From: Mimachlamys varia | Taxonomy: Eukaryota; Mollusca; Bivalvia; Pectinida; Pectinidae | NCBI GenBank assembly: GCA_947623455.1 | Contig: OX392532.1 | Coordinates: 32,028,792 to 32,092,791 of the forward strand | Length of the DNA: 64,000 nt | Direction of reading: 5' to 3' | Shown here: positions 36,726 to 49,208 of the stretch, in pieces | Layout: each line of letters opens with the position of its first letter | Position numbering within the stretch: the first letter of the stretch is position 1 | The notes under the pieces: generated by a model | What the model was told of the DNA's origin: nothing | The model's database searches: none | The model's input: only the letters and a program-made list of their open reading frames with translations | Made by a program: the position numbers and the translations under genes

Positions 36726-39135
36726 GGTAGCTGTGTACGGTAGATCTAGAGATTAATGGGAAAAAAGACCAATGCCTGAGAATTGTCAACACCGAGATTT
36801 AACCGTACACTGCATAGATGTAAATGTATACATTTTTGTAAATTGTATATCATTTCCAATTCAAAAAGAGGACTATAAAGTGTATACACTGATGTATCCT
36901 ATGTATGGCACTTGTGTGAAAACCATGGTTACCACATCAAAAATTACCGAAAAATGCAAAATATCACTGTTTTTGACACAAAATTTGACCTATGCAGATA
37001 GGAATTTTTTTCTTAAGTTCTATCTAAAAATAAAGCTTACTAACTTGGTTGCAGAATTATATCTGTCCCACCATAGGTCGTACGCTTAGATTTTCCGCTA
37101 TTTTCCCTCATGTGCTGTTGTCGAAATTTCACTTCCTGTAAAGCTAGCTTTTCCTGTGTAGACACCCATTTCGGAAGGGTCAAAATTTTAATCTCTAACC
37201 AAAAAATTGTTTTTCTCTTTTTACAAATGTGAAGTCAACAAAGTCCTCTTTATCATGCTTAAGCCAATTTTACTCCTTATTTTTTTTTTAGATTTTCATA
37301 GGCATGCTATTATAGGGGTTATTCATTGTACAAAAATATCACCCATGGCCACAAAAGCCTTCTGTACACTGCTACCATATACATCATTTTCTATTCCTTA
37401 AAATTTAATCAAAACCCTTTAGATGTCTGGAAAATGACACAATGAACAAAATGATGTATCCGTTTCCTTTCTCCCTTGAATAGTTACCGAGTAAAATGAA
37501 TTTCCCTGAAAGGTGAATTTTTACCAATTCTGTTCTCAGACTATCAATAAAGGGAGATAATCTGAAAAATGAAAACTTCAATAAGTTTGTAGTTTTCATT
37601 AATAAAATTCCATTATGGGTGAAATTGGACGCTTTGAGATCCTATGCATGGGAAAAACAAGACTGTTTAGTGATAATGTTATGTTTTTATCTTATTTTAT
37701 GACGTCATAGTTACTGTGATGTCATCAAAACTGTGACGTCATCAATGGGTATGTATGACATCATCAATACTTACTGAGATCAAAATGGCTACCAGGAAAC
37801 CCATCACAACAACACTCTGGCAACAGACACATCTGCCCTAGCCGACGAACACTGCGTAAATGTCAGATACTGAAATAACAGACAAAAATGCCAAAATAAA
37901 GGTTGCCTTCTTTTTCTTCACCGAGAAATGTCAGTGACTCTCAGAAGTTGTGAAAACCATCAAATTTCCCTCAAAACTCATTTTCTGCATCTGTAATTTT
38001 GGAAAATCATAGTTTTCATGATTGACTTTACTAGACTAATCATTATGCTGGTTTAGTTTGGGGGGAAATCAGATAAAATAGCAAAATTTGATTGAAAACA
38101 GACAATTTTACCTATTTTTAATAAATATAAATTTATGTACAGTATCCATGGATACGGAGTGCTGATATGAATGAAAAAGACTAAAATTATGTCTGAATGA
38201 CTCAAGAGATATAGCTGTAAAGATATATGTTTCTAAGTAGAACATAGATCAAAATATGACCACTTTAAATGTATAATAAAATGTTAACAGGAATCAAGAT
38301 TAAAATGGCTTAAAAAACCTATAAGCAAACATGAGTTACTGCCCTTTGTTCAGGCACGTATAATGGTTCATTTCGATTTCTTAAGTTTAGTAATTAGATT
38401 TAACTTAAAATAAATCAAGGTAAATACCAAACAAGCATGAAAAGTTATTTTTTTCAAAAACATGACTTTTTGTGTGCTGTATATGGTAGCTGTGTACGGT
38501 AGATCTAGAGATTAATGGGAAAAAAGACCAATGCCTGAGAATTGTCAACACCGAGATTTAACCGTACACTGCATAGATGTAAATGTATACATTTTTGTAA
38601 ATTGTATATCATTTCCAATTCAAAAAGAGGACTATAAAGTGTATACACTGATGTATCCTATGTATGGCATTTGTGTGAAAACCATGGTTACCACATCAAA
38701 AATTACCAAAAAATGCAAAATATCACTGTTTTTGACACAAAATTTGACCTATGCAGATAGGAATTTTTTTCTTAAGTTCTATCTAAAATTAAAGCTTACT
38801 AACTTGGTTGCAGAATTATATCTGTCCCAGCATAGGTCGTACGCTTAGATTTTCCGCTATTTTCCCTCATGTGCTGTTGTCGAAATTTCACTTCCTGTAA
38901 AGCTAGCTTTTCCTGTGTAGACACCCATTTCGGAAGGGTCAAAATTTTAATCTCTAACCAAAAAATTGTTTTTCTCTTTTTACAAATGTGAAGTCAACAA
39001 AGTCCACTTTATCATGCTTAAGCCAATTTTACTCCTTATTTTTTTTTTTAGATTTTCATAGGCATGCTATTATACGGGTTATTCATTGTACAAAAATATC
39101 ACCCATGGCCACAAAAACCTTCTGTACACTGCTAC
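36726..39135. mobile_element. composite element: two 651-bp direct repeats around 1.1 kb
   Basis: 36726-37376 and 38485-39135 are near-identical direct repeats. Each starts GGTAGCTGTGTACGGTAGAT and ends TGTACACTGCTACC, so each copy also has short terminal inverted repeats (GGTAGC..GTGTAC). The outer flanks carry TAA on both sides, whereas the inner flanks do not match. The interior (37377-38484) is AT-rich with TGACGTCA-type motifs and no coding capacity. It could be an LTR-like pair or a composite of two MITEs. Confidence 0.7.
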
Positions 39136-39451
39136 CTAAGATTCAAAATGTCGAAACACTGATGTTTTTAAGATATTAATCTAGCACCAAAAGGTGAAAT
39201 TTCGGCCTTTCGCGAAGTGCAAAACATACACAGAAATACGCATTTAAAAAATATTTTTTTTTACAAGCAACAGACATCTATATTTAAGACACAATTTTCA
39301 GATGCATATATGCTATTAAAATTTATCAATATAACGTAAAATTGTTAAATGAGATTAAAACGAGACTTCCCAGTGAAGCCAGGAAACGGTAAACAAGGGA
39401 GGTCACAACACTTTTGAGATCGACCTATAGTATCACTTTTTGTAATAAACA

Positions 39452-40059
39452 TTGTATCATCATCAATGTTTTCTTACATTTTATGTCATGATAATGAATA
39501 TCATCACTCCGTGTAGTTTGAAATTAATGTTGGAATCAGTACACGTCCCATACCAAAATCCACCGAAATTTTTAGCAGCACATTTCAAAGAGGTATCGCG
39601 GTCATATGTAAAAAAATTCGTTATCATTGTTGTATGCAAACCCATCATACCCGGTATATCCCCGGATGTGATAAGACAAGTGAAGTGTATATTGTTGACT
39701 TGCGTTGGAGATAGAGAAACTACCGTATTCAAGTGGTCACCGGGTTCCATTTGACGCTTTTAGAATTAACCTAACCTTACGACTAGAATGGGCCAATATG
39801 TACATTTTCTTGAGACCTAACCAGAACTTTTCGTCTAATTGTCCAAAACCGTTTTCATACTCGGCGAAGGATATGTTAAACAACACCGAACCGTCGAAGC
39901 GGTGTTGAAGCACGATCCAGCCCCCGTCTGCGTTCTCCATGTCACAGTACACGTCAAACGTGTTGACGTCATCAGGTGATATTCTTTACACACCTGACGT
40001 CACACTTCCGGCTCTGTAGTGATCGTCGCAACTTTTCAACCCTTTAAAATTTGTACTGA
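39452..40059 (-). pseudogene. gene 3 exon 8, degraded fibrinogen domain
   Basis: Recognisable YCDMENADGGWIVLQHRFDG, FAEYENGFGQLDEKFWLGLK and FFTYDRDTSLKCAAKNFGGF segments lie in different frames. TAA at 39986-39988 replaces the Tyr codon of GVYRISP. TGA at 39737-39739 falls after NGTR. A frameshift lies near 39605-39625. The family's terminal stop is changed to TGT (39449-39451). Confidence 0.92.
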
Positions 40060-40484
40060 CTGAAATTAAAGACAATAAAAGAGTTGTCAACATACAGTTA
40101 AATTTCGTTTCTTGAACTTATAACATCGACCATCTTTATACTTTAGTTTGTTTTTGTTACCGCAATAGCTGATCAAAATATTACTCATACAATAAAATGG
40201 GCATCGACAAATGAAATAATACCAAAAAGGCATAAATGTAGCGAAATATTGCCTATAATGAAGTTATCACATTGTGTATACATTTGTACATACCGGTACT
40301 ATTTACTGCAGTATGGGACTCCCCACAGTATGGCACTCCCCACAGTATGGCATTCTCCACAGCGATCGTTACACAAATAACTCTCATAACACTGGTAACA
40401 AATGTTGGATGACTCATGGAACTGTTTGTAGCTCGTCCAACAAGTAAAGATTCATGACACTCCTAAAATAGATCAAACATTCAC

Positions 40485-40800
40485 AAATAGAGGATCTTAC
40501 ACGAATGCCGATGTAATATATCACGAGCCTTTAGGTGGGTGACATATTAAGTTATTTAACGAGTAAAGAGTGTAAGATTATATTCATCACATAACTTATA
40601 TTTATAAGAAAGTACACCAAAACTCAAATTCATTCTCTATAGGAAAAGCAAATTTCTACTTTGATGGTACGATTTTCACTACCGAGACAATCATTTGACG
40701 TCATAAAAACGTCATCTGTTTATGACGTCACAATGTTATAACACGTGTGTAATACTATATTCATGACATTTCTATATGATAAGATTGAACGGGTGAGTTA
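40485..40800. repeat. MITE-like segment in gene 3 intron
   Basis: Between exon 7 and repeat A this intron carries sequence absent from the other copies: AGAGGATCTTACACGAATG, CATTTGACGTCATAAAAACG and ATGACGTCACAATGTTATAA. The window ends (63974-64000) with the similar AGAGGATCTTACAAGTGTG, suggesting another copy cut by the window edge. Boundaries are uncertain. Confidence 0.4.
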
Positions 40801-40867
40801 TATGATAATATATTTTATTAGTTTTTGATCAAAAACACGACAAACAGAACATAACCAGAGAATCAGA

Positions 40868-41032
40868 GAATACCAAAGCATAACCAGCATAACAAACAAA
40901 ACCATAATCCGAACTCAAAAAATGATTAAACTATAGGCAAAATGGGAACAAAGGAAAGATTTACATGGAGACTCTCGTAAAAGAACAAGAGAATAAGACC
41001 AGGTGTTCTGGAAGAGTAAGCGTCTTCTGCTA
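40868..41032 (+). repeat. repeat A fragment in gene 3 intron
   Basis: From GAATACCAAAGCATAACCAG to GAAGAGTAAGCGTCTTCTGC, then stops abruptly; the second half is missing. Confidence 0.8.
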
Positions 41033-41564
41033 AGACTGTGTTTTGAATTTCCTGATATTCAACAAATAAGAAAAAAAGAGGATTTTCCATACAGCGAACC
41101 CCCGATATAGTTCTATTCAACAAAGAACAATTCCAGAGTCGTATATTCAAAGTTCCAATCATAGCGGTATATAGAGGATATTCAAACCATTAAATTGTCT
41201 TTCTATTATATTTCGAATTAGGCCTAAAATGCTTTTATTATTATTTTTACCTTCGTACTAGGGAAACATTTCTTACAACAAAAACGTAATTCCGGTAAAA
41301 TCGTATATTTTCACTGTAAAATCTTTCATTTCAGCTGCTCATCATTGCAGTAAAAATATAAGTTTTATCTAATAGTCTAATAGAGTTTCTATATTTTCAC
41401 TGCAAAATTATATTAAATGTAATAAAAAAGAGTCTAGGTTTTTCCACTCCACATTGTTTCCTTTGATTCTTGGATACATGTTTTGTAAACAAATATGTAA
41501 GAACAAAGTTCTCCTGGAAACCAGAAAAATGTGATCGCGTAAATTTCCTCTTTGTAACTAGCGA

Positions 41565-41822
41565 ACATGTTTTGCCTACTTATGCTGGGTCAAGGATGTT
41601 AAGTGATGTATAATTCAAAGACGTATATTTTGCGGAATATTAAAAAAAACATGTTTTGCCTACTTATGCTGGGTCAAGGATGTTAAGTGATGTATAATTC
41701 AAAGACGCATATTTTGTGGAAAATTAAAAAAAAAACATGTTTTGCCTACTTATGCTGGGTCAAGGATGTTAAGAGATGTATAATTTAAAGACGTCTATTT
41801 TGTGGAAAATAATAAAAAAAAA
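41565..41822. repeat. ~85-bp unit tandemly triplicated in gene 3 intron
   Basis: ACATGTTTTGCCTACTTATG then CTGGGTCAAGGATGTTAAG begins at 41565, 41649 and 41735. Genes 2 and 4 show at most one diverged counterpart (e.g. about 30370-30460). The repeated unit ends in an A-run. Confidence 0.85.
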
Positions 41823-42889
41823 AGTTACTGAGCTGTTTTACCAGACGTCCGGGTACTCCCATTACACTGTTGTTGAATATTGTCTTGATTTATTGTCTTT
41901 TTACACTGACTCGGTCAAGAAATGAAAGATTCTTACGGTTTTGTGTTCTTAACAGAAATAATTTATTCAAACTATAGTAAGGCGGGAAAATGATCACCGT
42001 TTTAACAGTGGTAAGGGGATCCTCAAATAAAGCGTGAAACTTCACTAGCCTTATAAACAAGGAACAGACATATACATATTTTTTTCCTACCGATTTTCTC
42101 TTACATCCGGTAGTAAACTGATGTTCTTGTCGATATAATTCCTTGGTTTGTTGGTATAAAAGAATAGACGAGAAACATGTTAGATATATACAACACTTTA
42201 CTTCTGTTTTATTGGAAGTGTTGTAACGTGTAGCAATTAGTTTATTAGTTTTACTAGCATTAAATAACCAATGAGCTATTTAAGGATTTACCTCTATCTA
42301 TAAGATATGTTATCGGAGTGATGAGAGTACACTCCGATTTTTTTTGTGTTATGGCTAAATCACATAAAGATTGGATGGACGTTTATTCTTATAATTGAAT
42401 CATTTCTACATAATCCATGTGAAAATCTACTTTTATTTTGTAACTCTCAGAAATCATTACGATTTTGAATCAGCAAATCAAAAGCAAGGTTACAAATGGT
42501 GACATCATTTTTAAAGTTATGACATGATAAAACAAATTTCTCAGCCAATCAAAATGCCTCTTACAAGAAATATTAAATTATATATAAATGACAGAAAAAC
42601 AAATATGACAAAGGAAGACTTTTTTAGCTCGTGTCCTTACGGCACCAAAGCGCATAGTCTGAAATACCTGCGTCCTCGTGTGCTATATGTCAATACACTA
42701 CATGCAATTTTTAGCGGTTCTGAAATTTTCTGTTTGTTTACAGTATTCAATTTCGAGAACATTTAACCAATATAGGACCACAAGGTAGGTTATACATTGC
42801 TTACCTCATTGACATTGTAGATTGTCACTTGATCACATTCACTAAGAATTTGAAACAGTAAGGACCGAGGTCTTGTCTTCACTCTAAAC

Positions 42890-43260
42890 AAAATTACTAA
42901 GGATTATTCAAACAAGTAATGTTATTACTTAAAACAAGTCGAAAAAGTTGTCAGACGGTTAAGTAATCAATAATCCTATTAAGTAATACTTAGTAATCAT
43001 TCTTAAGTAATCATACTACTAAGTAATATTACTTAGTAGTTAAATAACTTACTTAAACTAAACACAATACTTACTTGTTTTAAGTAATTATACTACTTAA
43101 ACGTAGAATTTAAGTAATAATTCAACTTAAATTTAGCAATAATTCTACTTAAATTAAGTAATATAATTACCCTTTTAAGTAGCTTTTCTACTTTAATCTA
43201 GTAATATTCTTTCTTAAAAACAAGTATTAATATTACTTAAATCAGGTAAAAAATGCATTA
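42890..43260. repeat. AAGTAAT-rich palindromic stretch at gene 3 exon 5
   Basis: About 370 bp built from AAGTAAT/ATTACTT words in both orientations, including the inverted pair ATTACTTAAAACAAGT (about 42928) and ACTTGTTTTAAGTAAT (about 43074). It directly abuts the truncated exon 5 and is absent from the other paralogues. Confidence 0.7.
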
Positions 43261-45102
43261 GACCTGTCAAACATGATTTCTAAGAAAATAATGAGACCAT
43301 AGAATAATGCATATGGTTTTCTTGTGAACGTTTTACGCACAATGAACATTCAAAGTTAAAAATTGGACAGGAATGATGGATCATATTACTTATTTCTTCG
43401 ACACATAAAGAGACATTATCAGCAATAGAAATTACGGTATAAATTGACAAAATTGCTTAATATAAGTCAACATATATGGTATAAGATGAACAAATAACAT
43501 ACCGTCGTCACAACATCCTCTGTTGTTACACATATCATCATAGCAACACTCACGGCATACGTCATGTCCGTGTGATGATCCGGATGTTACGTGAGGGACG
43601 AAAGATCCACACGTCTATGAATTGGATATAACACATTTTAGATAATAGGCCTTTGAAAATTGAACACTTTTGATGTTCACTATATTAAAACTGTATCAAT
43701 GATACAGAGCTGTCTTTAAGTATAATTGATATTCTGAATCTTTGAGAAAATTATTGCTTAAAAATGTTTATATGGTTCTATAGAAGAAGGCATTAAAGGG
43801 GAAGGCTGTAGGACGGATATCAATTTACGTGCAAGGTAAACTTATAATACTACCTTCATAGTACATATTTATAAACATATGACGACCTATATCACAATAT
43901 GACTATGACAAGAGAGTAAATATTTTTACCGTATTACTAACGCAGCCGGAAGTGTAATGGATATGACCGTTGTAGATTTCAGTCTTTTTCACATAGCAAC
44001 CATGGTTATTGAAAAAAAATGTATTTAGTCTAAATATATCCCATTAATAACTGTATTTACTGCAATTAATCAGCATTTGTTTTGAATGTGTTATTTTCTG
44101 TTTGCTTAGAGGCGGTATGTCCTTGCCCACTTACCATTAAGACTTTCTGTAGATGAGTTATTCAAATTTTTAATTGCATGTATTAGCTCCCAGTATGAAA
44201 TATATTCTACTATAGACTGATTTTAATTTCAAACATGACAAAATATTACACTTTTAATTCAAACGAATATGTACTAACAAAATTAAACCACGACAATGTC
44301 AATGAATAAGTATATATTGAAAAGTTATATATTGACAAACTGTGTCTTCTATGTTTTCACTACACATATATATACTATATTAACCTCGCCATCAGAACAC
44401 TTAGCATGAACGTCGCAGTATCGTGCGTGAGAGATCGTGGAACACGAGAAACACGAAGGAGGTGATGCTATAGACGCTACAAAACATAGAAAATCATTAC
44501 AAGTAACTTTACTGTGTTTCTCGGTTAGACAGGGTAAAAGTCGAAGACTGCCTTACATAGCAATATGTTGTTTCCTTTTCGAACAGGGAGCATATGTTAT
44601 TAAGATGTTGTTTCTGTTTTTTTAAGCAATAACCAGATAATTTCGCTGCAAGAGCTTCCATGTCGGTGTGAGCTGTGTCAACAGAATGTGATGTAATATG
44701 TATAAAGACAATCAGTAAGTGAACATCACTCAAACAAAATTATTTGTTGATAAAGCTGTTTATATTCCATTATCAGATCGGTATGTGTTTAGTACACTAT
44801 ACTTTCAAGTTCATTTGATAACCGTACCAACTTATCAACCCCACCACGTTTATTTCTTTGTTAATTCATTACTGTTGTTATGGCATTGCATACAAAAATG
44901 TTAATTCGTGTCAAACCACCGGAAGTGGTGTTTAAATCATCTATCTTATAGTTTCCACTGGTGAAGTAATGTTTGCAACATTGCCGTTGTAAGTGTTTAA
45001 TATATGTCACATTATAAACGTTGATATTTTTTACAGATTAATATGTTACTTACATTGCAGAAACAGAGCAAACACTGCGAGATATAATATGAATGAAACC
45101 AT

Positions 45103-45560
45103 ATTCCCAGTAAATAAAAAGATGACAACAAAGTTCCAGTACATGATATAAATACATTATGTTAACGTTAAAAAGTGTTTATAAAATAACCAGTAAAAGT
45201 TTTAAGAATGTCGTTTCGATAACTATATTGTCACCTTCACCAGACAAAAATGACCATTTTAACATTATTAACCCGCCAAAAAAGTTCCGGAAAATAAATT
45301 TACGTCTTTTTCAAGAGAAGATCAAAACGAAATTCAATATATTTACGTCGAGGCAACAATTTGTTTATGGATAATAATATAGAAAAGACACATTACTGTT
45401 TAGTGGATTACGAATTTTGAGTGGCATTGGCTTTTAGAAAACGTATAATTTGTTTACAGTTTTATAATACGTCGTTGTCCAGTTGTGTTACTTTAACACC
45501 TGCTCCGTCTCACACGATACACTGACTCGGTCAATCAAGACAAACACAATTTAAAAACTT
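45103..45560 (-). promoter_or_regulatory. gene 3 5' flank
   Basis: Paralogous to the other flanks: minus-strand ATTTATATCATG (TATA-like, about 45143), CATAATGTATT, and a distal block at about 45385-45550 (ACTTTAACACCTG, CTGACTCGGTCAATCAAGAC). The AG before GGAATATGG is CTG here, unlike genes 1, 2 and 4. Confidence 0.4.
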
Positions 45561-45814
45561 CAGATAAAAAAACTGTATACTGCTTTCAAATGACTATGTA
45601 AATGGTTTTGTCATATAAAGTGTCAACAATTTAATGATAAACCTTCTTCACAATAAGAACAGATTTTATACTCCATAGGATCCAAATTCCTTTTTTAGAG
45701 TGCTAGACTCTAAACCGCTGAAAACTAATAACATAGCTAAGCCTCGGGGTTTGAATCTCATACATCAGCTGTCAAAATATAACGAGACTGTTCTTGCAAT
45801 TCCAACGTTATATT

Positions 45815-45985
45815 AAAGGCAGTCAGCGGGACGTGTCACATGTTTACCAGGCACGTGTAAATGGTCTACCAGGCGACTTGGACACGGAAAGCATACCCAT
45901 CAGGCATAATAGACATGTTAACCAGGCAGTCAGGGGCACGTGGAATAGGTCTACTAGAAGATTGGGGAATGGATAGCATATATAT
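45815..45985 (+). repeat. decayed relic of the 32-bp satellite
   Basis: Contains GTTTACCAGGCACGTG, TCTACCAGGCGACTTGGACA, ACATGTTAACCAGGCAGTC and AGGGGCACGTGG. The 20-base word ACCAGGCAGTCAGGGGCACG occurs identically in the array at about 2174, and the spacing of ACCAGGC words is about 30-60 bp. About five units. Confidence 0.7.
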
Positions 45986-46169
45986 GTCAGGCGATCAGGA
46001 TTATAATGATCATAAAGTTAAGAACTCTCTCAAAATCATTTTGGATCATTATGCATGTTCAAGTTTGCTCTAAGAAAACATATGATAAGTAAATGTGGTT
46101 TTAACAACCCCTGATAGCATTGATACAATGTTATTAGTCTTCATAAATTTTGTCTTCATTTTCTTTTCT

Positions 46170-46700
46170 AAAAAAACATTTCTTATTGCTTGTGAGACAC
46201 TATTATCATTGATATTACCAAAATCAAACCACCTTTTGGCCCCTACCATCCGAGGAGGACAAACTAGTTGTATGATGCAGTTTAATTAATTTTTTTCGGC
46301 TTATTGTATCTGTTACTAAATTTAAAAGGTGCAGCATATGTGTGTGTTACGTCATCTTTCATTATAGGGGGTGGTAGAATCTGGTGGTGGATTGTTTAGT
46401 ACCCGAGGTTTGCTGGAGACTCCATAGCCACAGTTAATCTCATTTGAGTAGTGGTACAGTAGATAGTAAACACATTTTCGTAGTACACGATTTGAAATTA
46501 TACTTGAAATTATACATCTGACTCTTCTGTTTCTGCATTAGTTTAGACAATTTTCACCTTTTGGTCCCTAGTATCATTGAACAGTCCTAAGAGGTCGAAA
46601 CAGTTGAAATGATGCAGTTTAATTAATTTGTATAGGCATACTGTATCTATTATTTAATTTAAAATGAGCAGCATATGTGTGTGTTACGTCGTACTGCAAT
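46170..46700. repeat. two copies of the gene-family intron segment next to exon 2
   Basis: 46200-46360 and 46540-46700 both run from TTTTGG(C/T)CCCTA through GATGCAGTTTAATTAATTT and TACTGTATCT-like words to GCAGCATATGTGTGTGTTAC. The same segment lies beside exon 2 in genes 1 (about 20570-20730) and 2 (about 34390-34550) but is missing from gene 3. No exon 2 follows either copy. Confidence 0.65.
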
Positions 46701-46719
46701 GCAAACGTAATAGGTATAC

Positions 46720-48579
46720 GAACTTAATGTAGTTTCAGAACAATCCCTTAAAAATAACACGTTGTTGGCATTACCTATTGATAGGATATAAAGCCAAATA
46801 AAACAAACCAATCTAAATAAGCATAAATTTTATTGACAAAACTTTGCATTAACTATTCATACGTTAGTACACTTTTGTTTAAATTTATAGAATACGATAA
46901 TGATACCAACTTCAATGATAATTGTAACACTTTATATGCATCGAACATTCTTGTCTTCAGGGCTGAAAGACTAAAAATATTTTATTTGATTGAATTCCTT
47001 CCAAATGTATAAAAAATATTAAGGATACATGTTCTTATTGTGTTATTGCATCAGTTGCTTCTTCAATGTATAATGGATGCTGTTTTTATACTGCAAGCTT
47101 ATTTATTAAAATGGGAAAATATTTTAGCATTTTATTGAATTTTTACATATAAGCGTGTTGCTGAATTTGCACACAAACACATAAAACTTAATTGTAACTA
47201 TCACTATCTTATATTTACATTCTGATTGTTTCTTCTCCATATGCCAACTGAAAACAACAAACACTAGACTATGAATACAGCATGAATACATTCATTCACG
47301 TGAATTACTTGTGACGTAATAAATTAGTCCTGTTCAATACGAGTCTTATGGATCCGCTTCGGATAACATGGAGAACACCCCTGCGTCAAACGCTCAAATG
47401 ACTACGGTAAAATATTGGAACCATTTTAACTCAAATTATGCCTGTTCCTCCTTTTTCGTTAAAAGGACAGCGCAATAACAAACGCAGTTAATTAACCAGT
47501 TGTTCAATAAATAAGAAATTGAATTGAACAATTGTAAAATAGTAAAAATGTAAATATAAGGATTGAATGGCGTTGTTTTAATTTTCATGTCGGTATGAAT
47601 GCAAGTCGGTTACATCCATATTGACCATGAAGCCCTAGCGGGCTTTATGCAATATGGATGTTACCGCTTTTCATTCATCAGTCTACTGATTGAGTTATGC
47701 CCCTTTAATCAATTGCTGACCCCCTCTATACTATAATTCATTTTCTACAGATTCATTTCAAATTTCGTGGGAAGATTAATGACAGGTAAGTTTTGAAAAG
47801 CTTGTTAGAACAGTTACAAGCATTACAAATAAATGTCCCTGTATTCCGTTGCTGAAACAGTATCCTCTCGATAGTCCAGTAACTTTAAATGTATGGTTTA
47901 AATATCATTTAACATCTACATGGTGTAGTTAAATTTATTTTTTGACTGAACTGCATCTTATTCCATATTATTCAGTTGTTATTCTCTATGTGTGTGTTTT
48001 GTACAATCCCTATAGTGGATTTACACTATTACTATTTACTATTTATTTCATAATAAGATTCGTTAAATGAGTTTTTGGACAGGTTCGATTACAAACATCA
48101 TTTGACAGTAATTTCCTAAGTTATGCTCTTTTATTCAATTGCTGAAATAGTGTCAAAGAAATAATTTCAACGAAATATTTTCAAACTTCGTACGATGAAA
48201 TCTCGGAATGTAAAAGCTACTATCATTTACGCGTGAACGTAAAAACGTTTATCTGAAAATTTTCTAGTACATGCGCCTATTGCTCTACTTCATATATAAG
48301 GGTCTTTCGACGAACTGTAAACGTATTGATTTATTGGCGCACTAAAATTATGGCGCATGTGCAAACATAATTTAAAGGAATGCATTCAGCGCAAGAATCG
48401 CTGAATATAACATTACCTCGAAAATATGAACGATTACAGTACATAAGTCTCAAATGTTAATAATTTCAAACAATTGTTTAAAAAACGTGTCACAGGAATA
48501 TTATATACCCCTGCGAATAAACTTTTTCGTTCAGTGTCAAATATCAAATATAAAACTTATGTCTTCAAAACAGTTGGTT
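46720..48579. other. 3' flank of gene 4, AT-rich
   Basis: No gene recognised. Holds the palindrome at 47590-47682 and otherwise unique AT-rich DNA. Confidence 0.5.
47590..47682. repeat. ~90-bp imperfect palindrome
   Basis: Arms ACATCCATATTG..AGCCC and GGGCT..CAATATGGATGT around a TAGC centre, extended outward by GAATG..CGGT / ACCG..CATTC. It could form a hairpin or be a very short MITE. Confidence 0.65.
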
Positions 48580-49208
48580 TCATTGTATCATCATTAATGT
48601 TTTCTGAAAATTAGTGTACCTAATATAATACTCTTCAACAACTCCACTCTCGTTATCTAATAATCCAAAATGTCCATTAATGTTTAATAATGTACAGAAC
48701 CTATACCAAAAGCCACCGAAGTCCTTGGCAGCACAGCTATAAACATTATCGCGGTCATATGTAGAAAAAACCTGACCATTAGTGTATTCAAAACTTTTCG
48801 CGCTAAACCCCTTGAAGTGATTAGACACGTGAAGAGTATATTGTAGACTGGCATTTGAGATAGAGAAATTACCATATTCAAGTGGAAGCCAGGTTCCATT
48901 TAATGCTTGTAAATTAAACCTGACCTTACGACTAGAATGAGCCAATATGTACATTTTCTTAAGACCTAACCAGAACTCTCCATCTAATTGTCCAAACCCG
49001 TTTTCATATTCGGCGAAGGTTCTGTTGAACAGCACCGAACCGTCGAAGCGGTGTTGAAGCACGATCCAGCCCCCGTCTCCGTTCTCCATGTCACAGTAAA
49101 CGTCAAACGTGTTGACGTCATCAGGTGATATCCTGTACACACCTGACGTCACACTTCCGGCTCTGTAGTGATCGTTGCAACTTTTCAACCCTATAGCATT
49201 TGTACTGA
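48580..49208 (-). CDS. gene 4 exon 8, fibrinogen-related domain
   Basis: Acceptor CATTTCAG, phase 1 entry (VSTNAIGLKSCNDHY). Calcium loop FSTYDRDN, binding-site region SCAAKDFGGFWYRFCTLLN with both cysteines, and a distinctive DNESGVVEEYYIRYTNFQ segment before the common KTLMMIQ end. Confidence 0.95.

Larger units (their letters stand above)
39452..45102 (-). pseudogene. gene 3: LU-LU-fibrinogen-domain pseudogene
   Basis: Relics of all eight exons in order: 45054-45102 (open), 44385-44476 (open), about 43930-44001 (acceptor AG replaced by CATG), 43503-43614 (9 nt shorter, open), about 42807-42880 (truncated, next to an AAGTAAT-rich insertion), about 42091-42144 (5' part and acceptor deleted), 40294-40462 (169 nt instead of 136, from a tandem duplication of CCCCACAGTATGGCACT-type sequence plus a 1-nt deletion) and 39452-40059 (FReD with stops and a frameshift). 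Damage across exons makes a functional full-length product very unlikely. The first exons are well preserved (signal MVSFILYLAVFALFLQ), so decay is recent. Confidence 0.88.

Noticed and set aside
36772..38848. Two 105-codon near-identical ORFs as paired genes
   Set aside because: They lie within the 651-bp direct repeats and show no known domain; identity follows from the repeat.
36726..39135. Calling the 651-bp repeats LTRs of a retrotransposon outright
   Set aside because: Ends are GGTAGC..GCTACC rather than TG..CA, no primer-binding site was seen and the interior has no coding sequence.
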